From Candidatus Nitrosopolaris rasttigaisensis (GTDB taxonomy: Archaea > Thermoproteota > Nitrososphaeria > Nitrososphaerales > Nitrososphaeraceae): a stretch of DNA of 10,001 bases. This document shows positions 6,117 through 10,001 of this stretch, in pieces (within the stretch, counting starts at the first letter, position 1; each line of letters opens with the position of its first letter). Made by a program: the position numbers and the translations under genes. A model generated the notes under the pieces. It did no database searches and was not told where the DNA came from. It saw only the letters and a program-made list of their open reading frames with translations. The stretch is from NCBI GenBank assembly GCA_933226995.1, contig CAKOFP010000336.1, positions 1 through 10,001 on the forward strand. Reading direction: 5' to 3'.

Positions 6117-6536
6117 CTATTTTTTGATAAGCTGACTTGTGTTTTGCGATACCATGGGGATTATGCCCTTTGTTATTATTTCGTGAAAGTTAGCTGTTTC
6201 CACGTCCAACGTCAAGAGTAGAACGTACCAGAGCTGGCTTTCTTTGTCGGTAATCGGAATCGTCGCCCGGATAAGTTTCGCATAGTGTGAGCTAGCGTAA
6301 TGGATTTTACCTAAGTGGTATTCCCATCTTAGTCTAGTAAACTGCCTTGTGGCGGCAGTTATCGCATATTGTGCTCTCTGTTCTGGAGTTAATAAGGGGA
6401 TTAGACCCTTACGCTCCGAAATTCCCAACAATTTTCCGTCGGTATCGACGATTCCTGCAAATCTGATTGCTGGATCAATAGACACGACCTTATCGCAGAA
6501 CTCCTTGTAGAACTGTTGTCGTTGTTGGTGTTTCAA
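6117..6536 (-). CDS. Thaumarchaeal conserved protein, DUF6659-like
   Basis: A 139-residue cytoplasmic protein without signal peptide or membrane segment. The core reads CDKVVSIDPAIRFAGIVDTD (14-33), GKLLGISERKGLIPLL (34-49) and IRATIPITD (88-96), a pattern I associate with the thaumarchaeal family DUF6659. This family looks like a small alpha/beta sensor-type (roadblock/PAS-like) fold and often occurs as several paralogues per genome. Function unknown; a signalling or small-ligand role is only a guess. Start: TTG (6534-6536) is the first possible start after an in-frame TAG at 6537-6539, and no in-frame ATG or GTG occurs before the conserved part except a GTG at codon 18. A weak TATA-like CAAAATAGAG (minus, around 6570) fits a short leader. 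Convergent with the SDR gene and divergent from purK. Confidence 0.8.
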   Translation of the reverse strand: MKHQQRQQFYKEFCDKVVSIDPAIRFAGIVDTDGKLLGISERKGLIPLLTPEQRAQYAITAATRQFTRLRWEYHLGKIHYASSHYAKLIRATIPITDKESQLWYVLLLTLDVETANFHEIITKGIIPMVSQNTSQLIKK

Positions 6537-6697
6537 CTACAATCATCAATCCACTTAGTTTCGGCTCTATTTTGACTTTTTCTATTGCGTCTATTCACTC
6601 ACTTGGTAAGAAGGAGTAACTTGAATCAATTCTTGAGTCCTGGGTTCACGATGGTTATTTTTTACTCGTTTGAGATGCTATTGTTCATTTCGACGTG

Positions 6698-6717
6698 CAC
6701 GACAATTTGTTGTCGTG
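6698..6717. promoter_or_regulatory. Perfect inverted repeat CACGACAA-TTTG-TTGTCGTG
   Basis: An 8-bp perfect inverted repeat with a 4-base spacer lies in the 249-base gap between the divergent DUF6659-like and purK genes, about 34 bases upstream of the purK TATA element. It is GC-richer than its surroundings, and no gene ends nearby, so it is not a terminator. A dimeric regulator binding site is the natural reading. Other parts of this gap show no gene; a 31-codon frame at 6651-6746 has no recognisable content. Confidence 0.4.
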
Positions 6718-6750
6718 GTAGACATGCTATGCCAGCTTGGTAAAAGAAGA

Positions 6751-6759
6751 CTTTAATTT
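6751..6759 (+). promoter_or_regulatory. Candidate TATA box for purK-purE
   Basis: CTTTAATTT, centred near 6755 and preceded by purines (AAAAGAAGA), lies 31 bases before the purK TTG at 6786. This predicts a leader of about five bases and one promoter for the two-gene purine unit. Confidence 0.45.
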
Positions 6760-6785
6760 CCTTTCACGAGTATACGTCCTGCGAT

Positions 6786-7988
6786 TTGAAGTCTGGCAGA
6801 CTAAACGAACTATCAATAACAAAACCTTTGTCTATAGGAATTATAGGGGGAGGACAACTTGGAAAGATGATTGCTCTGGAAGCCAAACGCATGGCTTTGA
6901 AGGTCTGCATTCTGGATCCCTCTAGATGCTGTCCTGCATCTACTGTCTCAGACGAACTAATTGTCGCCGATTTCAAAGACGAGCGAGCCATCAGAAACTT
7001 GGCTAGCAAATCAGACGTGATAACATACGAAATAGAGCTTGCGAATTCTGAAGCTCTGATAGACCTTGCATCAAAAAACCGTAATTTTGTTAATCCATCA
7101 CCTGAGACGCTGAGAATAATTCAAGATAAGTATAAACAAAAATCGTTCTTAAAAGAAAACAATTTAAAAGTTCCCACATTCGCACTGGTCAATTCGGAGA
7201 AACAATTATTTGATCTGTGTGAAGATTATGGATTTCCAGTTATTTTGAAGGCTTGTCAGGATTCGTATGACGGCAGAGGTAATTATTCGATAAGATCTAA
7301 AGGTGATATCTCGAAAGCGTTTTCTCATTTCATTGGGGAAGAAAGGCAGCTAATGTTAGAAAAGTTTGTCAAATTTAGAAAGGAGATATCAATAATGGTC
7401 GCTAGAAACGCAAGCGGTGAAATCACCTCGTTTCCTGTTGTAGAAAATATACACAAAGATCATATCTTGAACTTGACTATCGTGCCGGCCCGTGTCTCCG
7501 ACAAGGTTGCAAGTAAAGCGAGAAAAATGGCGGAACAAACACTTACTGCTCTCAAAGGAGCTGGCATATTCGGAATTGAGATGTTTGTGACCGATGACAA
7601 TAAAGTATTGATAAATGAGATAGCACCGAGGCCACACAATTCAGGCCATTATTCCATTGAAGCATGTTCCATTTCTCAGTTTGAGCAGCACCTAAGAGCT
7701 ATACTTGATCTCCCGCTATCAGAGCCTCGATTATTATGCCCTGCAGCGGCTATGCTCAATGTGCTAGGCCCAGAGAATTACGTCGGACCGTATGCAATAA
7801 GTGGCTTAAGAAAATTGTTTTCTATTCCTAGATTAAAACTCCATATCTATGGAAAGAAAATATCGAAGCCAAGACGGAAACTTGGACACATCACTTTAAT
7901 GGGAGATTCGGTTGAAGAGACATTACTAAGGGTAAATATGGCTAAGAAAACGATAAAAGTGCATGTCTTGAACGAGAAAGATAGGTGA
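6786..7988 (+). CDS. purK: N5-carboxyaminoimidazole ribonucleotide synthase (PurK)
   Basis: A 400-residue ATP-grasp enzyme of de novo purine synthesis. It carboxylates 5-aminoimidazole ribonucleotide with ATP and bicarbonate to N5-CAIR, which PurE then rearranges. Motifs in order: glycine-rich GGGQLGKM (21-28), YEIE (81-84), the flexible loop YDGRGN (161-166), ATP-grasp residues ending in NEIAPRPHNSGHYSIEAC (277-294) with the metal-binding Glu and Asn, and the C-terminal KLGHITLMG (365-373). Full family length, no lesions. The start is TTG at 6786, giving a ~14-residue lead before the first beta strand; a later TTG (6828, codon 15) would cut at the strand itself. No ATG is available upstream of the fold, and a TATA box sits 31 bases before the chosen start. 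The UGA stop (7986-7988) is 33 bases before the first ATG of purE and in the same reading frame. Confidence 0.96.
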   Translation: MKSGRLNELSITKPLSIGIIGGGQLGKMIALEAKRMALKVCILDPSRCCPASTVSDELIVADFKDERAIRNLASKSDVITYEIELANSEALIDLASKNRNFVNPSPETLRIIQDKYKQKSFLKENNLKVPTFALVNSEKQLFDLCEDYGFPVILKACQDSYDGRGNYSIRSKGDISKAFSHFIGEERQLMLEKFVKFRKEISIMVARNASGEITSFPVVENIHKDHILNLTIVPARVSDKVASKARKMAEQTLTALKGAGIFGIEMFVTDDNKVLINEIAPRPHNSGHYSIEACSISQFEQHLRAILDLPLSEPRLLCPAAAMLNVLGPENYVGPYAISGLRKLFSIPRLKLHIYGKKISKPRRKLGHITLMGDSVEETLLRVNMAKKTIKVHVLNEKDR

Positions 7989-8021
7989 TTTAGAGTAGCG
8001 GGAATTCTAGTTGGAATAATA

Positions 8022-8531
8022 ATGGGTAGTGACTCGGATTTGTGGGTTATGAAGGACGCAGCCGAGATTTTGAATTCGTTCGGGGTTACAAATGAAGTAA
8101 AAATTGTTTCAGCCCACAGAACCGTCAAAAGAATGATTTACTATGCGAAGACAGCAAAGACTAGGGGAATTCAAGTTATTATTGCCGGCGCAGGAGGGGC
8201 TGCCCATCTCCCCGGGATGGTGGCAGCCATCACTTCGTTGCCAGTAATTGGTGTTCCAATAATGGGTACGTCGTCACGTCTGCACGGGTTAGATTCACTT
8301 TTGTCTATAGTGCAAATGCCGCCGGGCGTGCCAGTCGCTACCTTAGCAGTAAACGGCGCAAGAAATGCCGGTATTTTCGCATGTCAAATACTAGGACTAA
8401 AGAACCGAGCAATTGCAGCCAAGGTTGAGAGATACAAACAAAATTTAGAAGGAGATGTATTAGGAAGGGCAGCAAGGTTAGATCGCTTAGGGATTGAAAA
8501 ATTACTCAAGTCGACAACATTGATTAGATGA
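8022..8531 (+). CDS. purE: N5-carboxyaminoimidazole ribonucleotide mutase (PurE, class I)
   Basis: At least 169 residues. PurE converts N5-CAIR from PurK to CAIR. Motifs: GSDSD (2-6, phosphate binding), SAHRT (30-34, with the catalytic His at H32), GAGGAAHLPGM (56-66) and QMPPGVPVATLAVNGARNAG (98-117). Class I assignment agrees with purK next door. The start is the odd part: ATG 8022 falls inside the normally internal IIMGSDSD strand, so this product lacks most of beta strand 1. The missing residues, VAGILVGII, are encoded just upstream in the same frame (7995-8021), but no ATG, GTG or TTG precedes them before the purK stop. A GTG at 7985-7987 overlapping the purK UGA would give MIRVAGILVGIIMGSDSDL if one T of the TTT at 7989-7991 were absent. 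Use of ATG 8022, a rare start codon, or a one-base sequence error are the alternatives. Confidence 0.93.
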   Translation: MGSDSDLWVMKDAAEILNSFGVTNEVKIVSAHRTVKRMIYYAKTAKTRGIQVIIAGAGGAAHLPGMVAAITSLPVIGVPIMGTSSRLHGLDSLLSIVQMPPGVPVATLAVNGARNAGIFACQILGLKNRAIAAKVERYKQNLEGDVLGRAARLDRLGIEKLLKSTTLIR

Positions 8532-8551
8532 TGATTTCTTAAATAAATCAT
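8531..8551. terminator. Inverted repeat at the end of purE
   Basis: ATGATTT (8531-8537) and AAATCAT (8545-8551) form a perfect 7-bp stem with a 7-base loop that starts on the last base of the purE stop codon. It is the obvious candidate for the end of the purK-purE transcript, but it lacks a following T-run, so a processing or mRNA-stability element is equally possible. A short direct repeat TATTATGAAA (8562-8571 and 8577-8586, 15-base period) follows. Confidence 0.4.
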
Positions 8552-8628
8552 GAATTATGATTATTATGAAAGTAAATATTATGAAAACGCGACCTACTCC
8601 ACTTGTCGATGCACGCTGATAGATTAGA

Positions 8629-8638
8629 TCTAAAAAAG
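8629..8638 (+). promoter_or_regulatory. Candidate TATA box for htrA
   Basis: TCTAAAAAAG, centred near 8634, lies about 31 bases upstream of the ATG at 8665. The predicted start site near 8660 gives a leader of about five bases and favours the 8665 start over the in-frame ATG at 8689. Confidence 0.4.
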
Positions 8639-8664
8639 TAGGAGAGAATAGTAACTGCTATAAG

Positions 8665-9858
8665 ATGTATCTTATCCTTAGTAGGGAGATGCAAAGAAAA
8701 AAAATGTTCTCAATATTTGCAATTGCAGCCCTATCTACCTTAATCATTTTATCGTCATTGGCGACGTTTCAATATCCAGCAAGAGCACAAAGCCAACAGC
8801 AGAAATTAGCGACGTTAAAAACTCAGGATCATTCGCTTAATATTCTCTTTAAGAGAATAGAAAATTCTGTCGTTCAGGTGACTAGAAAGATCCCGACGCT
8901 GAATTTGCAAAATCCGCAAATGCGAAATGCCACTGCACTGGGCTCAGGCATTGTCTATGACACAATGGGCCATATTATAACTAATAACCATGTGGTAGGT
9001 ACTGCGAAAATTGTGGATGTGACTTTCATTGACGGAAGTAGATACACTGCAAATGTTGTCGGAACTGATATTTACAATGACTTGGCAGTTCTGAAAATTA
9101 GTGGAAACCTCACGAAACCTGTAACTCCGTTACAGTTGGGCAACTCCTCAGCACTAGAAGTTGGCGATCAAGTGATTGCTATCGGAAATCCATTTGGACT
9201 TGACGACACAATGACAACAGGAATAGTAAGTCAGAAAGGCAGATTGTTGCCTGACTCCAGCTCAGGATTCTCTATCCCAGATGTGATTCAGACTGACGCT
9301 TTGATTGATCCAGGCAATTCTGGTGGGCCTTTGATGAATATGCAAGGCCAAGTTATTGGCATAAATACCGCAGCAGTTATTTCTGATAAGGGCGGCTTCT
9401 CCGGGATAGGTTTAGCCATATCCTCTAATACTGCAAAACGCATTGTTCCTATTTTAATTGAGAAGGGTAACTACACTCATCCATACCTCGGACTTACGGC
9501 CGCTACCCTCACTTCGGACTTGGCTGGAAGAGTTACCGGGTTAAAGCCAAACTTTCAAGGTATATTAGTAGATTCAATCGTAAAAGGGGGTGCTGTAGAT
9601 AAAGCAGGCTTGCACGGTAGCACCACCGATCAATATGGCACTAAGCATGGTGGGGACATAATAGCCGCTGTGGACAGCCTCCAGGTGAAAAGGATGGAGG
9701 ACTTGATTTCTTACGTAGAACAGCACAAGTCAGTTGGAGACAAGATAGTGTTAAGCGTCTATCGAAATGGGCAAACACTCAACTTGCAAGCGGTTCTCCA
9801 ACAGCGTCCTTCACCGCTTCCATATCTAACATCCCCATCCGCTCCAATGCCGCCATAG
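8665..9858 (+). CDS. htrA: Secreted HtrA/DegP-like serine protease with PDZ domain
   Basis: A 397-residue trypsin-like protease of the HtrA (S1C) family, acting outside the membrane on misfolded or damaged proteins. Residues 1-41 form a signal peptide: basic RKK, a hydrophobic segment (about 15-33) and an ARA signal-peptidase-type site ending at A41, after which a Gln-rich linker begins. The protease domain spans about 58-265 with the complete triad H109 (TNNHV), D139 (NDLAVL) and S219 (GNSGGP); GSG at 93-95 and GNPFG at 174-178 are also family-typical. One PDZ domain covers about 273-379, with YLGL at the start, GGDIIAAVDSLQV (329-341) and a final strand. A short Pro-rich tail ends the protein. 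One PDZ, as here, resembles DegS/HhoA-like and archaeal members; full-length and intact. A single uncleaved N-terminal anchor is an alternative to cleavage. Downstream of purE on the same strand, but 133 bases away with its own TATA candidate, so probably a separate transcript. Confidence 0.95.
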   Translation: MYLILSREMQRKKMFSIFAIAALSTLIILSSLATFQYPARAQSQQQKLATLKTQDHSLNILFKRIENSVVQVTRKIPTLNLQNPQMRNATALGSGIVYDTMGHIITNNHVVGTAKIVDVTFIDGSRYTANVVGTDIYNDLAVLKISGNLTKPVTPLQLGNSSALEVGDQVIAIGNPFGLDDTMTTGIVSQKGRLLPDSSSGFSIPDVIQTDALIDPGNSGGPLMNMQGQVIGINTAAVISDKGGFSGIGLAISSNTAKRIVPILIEKGNYTHPYLGLTAATLTSDLAGRVTGLKPNFQGILVDSIVKGGAVDKAGLHGSTTDQYGTKHGGDIIAAVDSLQVKRMEDLISYVEQHKSVGDKIVLSVYRNGQTLNLQAVLQQRPSPLPYLTSPSAPMPP

Positions 9859-10001
9859 TATATTTCCAGTAACGCAGCGATAAGATCTCAATTGTTGTCT
9901 GCGCAAGGAGAAATTATAATGGAGCAAGTGGCTATCGTTTCTTACTCTTAGATAATAATCTAATGAAAAAACGTCACCATAATCAAACTAAGAAAATAAA
10001 C
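9859..10001 (+). other. Tail region, possible promoter and start of a next gene
   Basis: Non-coding as far as can be seen. A good TATA-like AAATTATAAT lies at about 9910-9919. From ATG 9963-9965 a frame (13 codons, very basic) stays open to the window edge and could be the beginning of a gene, but it is too short to judge. A ten-codon frame at ATG 9919-9921 stops at once and is not a gene. Confidence 0.3.

Noticed and set aside
6651..6746. 31-codon ORF in the DUF6659-like/purK gap
   Set aside because: It contains the inverted repeat, has two adjacent Cys but no convincing motif, and has no start signal.
8665..8691. Alternative htrA start at ATG 8689
   Set aside because: GGGAG directly abuts this ATG and is too close to act as a ribosome binding site, and the TATA spacing fits ATG 8665 better; the signal peptide works with either.
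1..10001. CRISPR array, insertion sequence, integrase, toxin-antitoxin or defence system, tRNA/rRNA gene
   Set aside because: No regularly spaced repeats, transposase motifs or cloverleaf-like sequence were seen. The PIN domain at 3283-5112 belongs to a housekeeping-type ATPase, not a VapC toxin, since it is fused to ATPase and KH domains and has no antitoxin partner.

Overview
The window looks like chromosome from an ammonia-oxidising-type archaeon of the Thaumarchaeota (Nitrososphaeria). The lineage points towards the Nitrososphaera/Nitrosocosmicus side, but I infer this from gene content and did not compute it. The evidence is: an archaeal ribosomal protein L10e (uL16), an archaeal tRNA-splicing endonuclease subunit, an archaeal PIN-ATPase-KH protein (COG1855 / PINA type), a small protein resembling thaumarchaeal DUF6659, the wreck of a secreted PsbP-like protein of the kind common in Nitrososphaera relatives, short AT-rich TATA elements about 25-35 nt before many start codons, almost no Shine-Dalgarno sequences, and frequent TTG starts. 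This fits leaderless or near-leaderless archaeal transcripts.

Layout. Positions 1-289 are AT-rich, apparently non-coding DNA with nested inverted repeats. On the minus strand follow a doubtful 61-codon ORF (290-475), a VOC/glyoxalase-fold protein (522-932) and L10e (1050-1571). L10e is divergent from the endonuclease gene (1629-2237) and seems to share one palindromic TATA box with it. Next is a 55-codon gene missed by an ATG-only search (2309-2476, TTG start) encoding a CxxC...HxxxH mini zinc-binding protein. A heavily frameshifted PsbP-like secreted-protein pseudogene fills 2618-3210. The large PINA-like ATPase gene (3283-5112, minus) is divergent from a short-chain dehydrogenase (5307-6065, plus). 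The dehydrogenase converges on the DUF6659-like gene (6117-6536, minus) across a 51-bp gap that holds a hairpin. The purine genes purK-purE (6786-8531) follow, then a secreted HtrA/DegP-type serine protease with a PDZ domain (8665-9858), and a short non-coding tail.

Functionally this is mostly housekeeping: translation and tRNA processing (L10e, EndA), probable DNA recombination (PINA-like), and the two-step conversion of AIR to CAIR (PurK then class I PurE). It also has envelope protein quality control (HtrA) and two broad-family proteins of unknown substrate (VOC, SDR). I see no CRISPR array, insertion sequence, tRNA or rRNA gene, and no defence or otherwise new multigene system.

The points most worth a second look are: a probable one-base lesion that removes the overlapping GTG start of purE, leaving purK-UGA-purE in a single reading frame; an endonuclease subunit without the canonical catalytic histidine; the PsbP-like pseudogene; the shared palindromic TATA; and the unannotated mini zinc protein.
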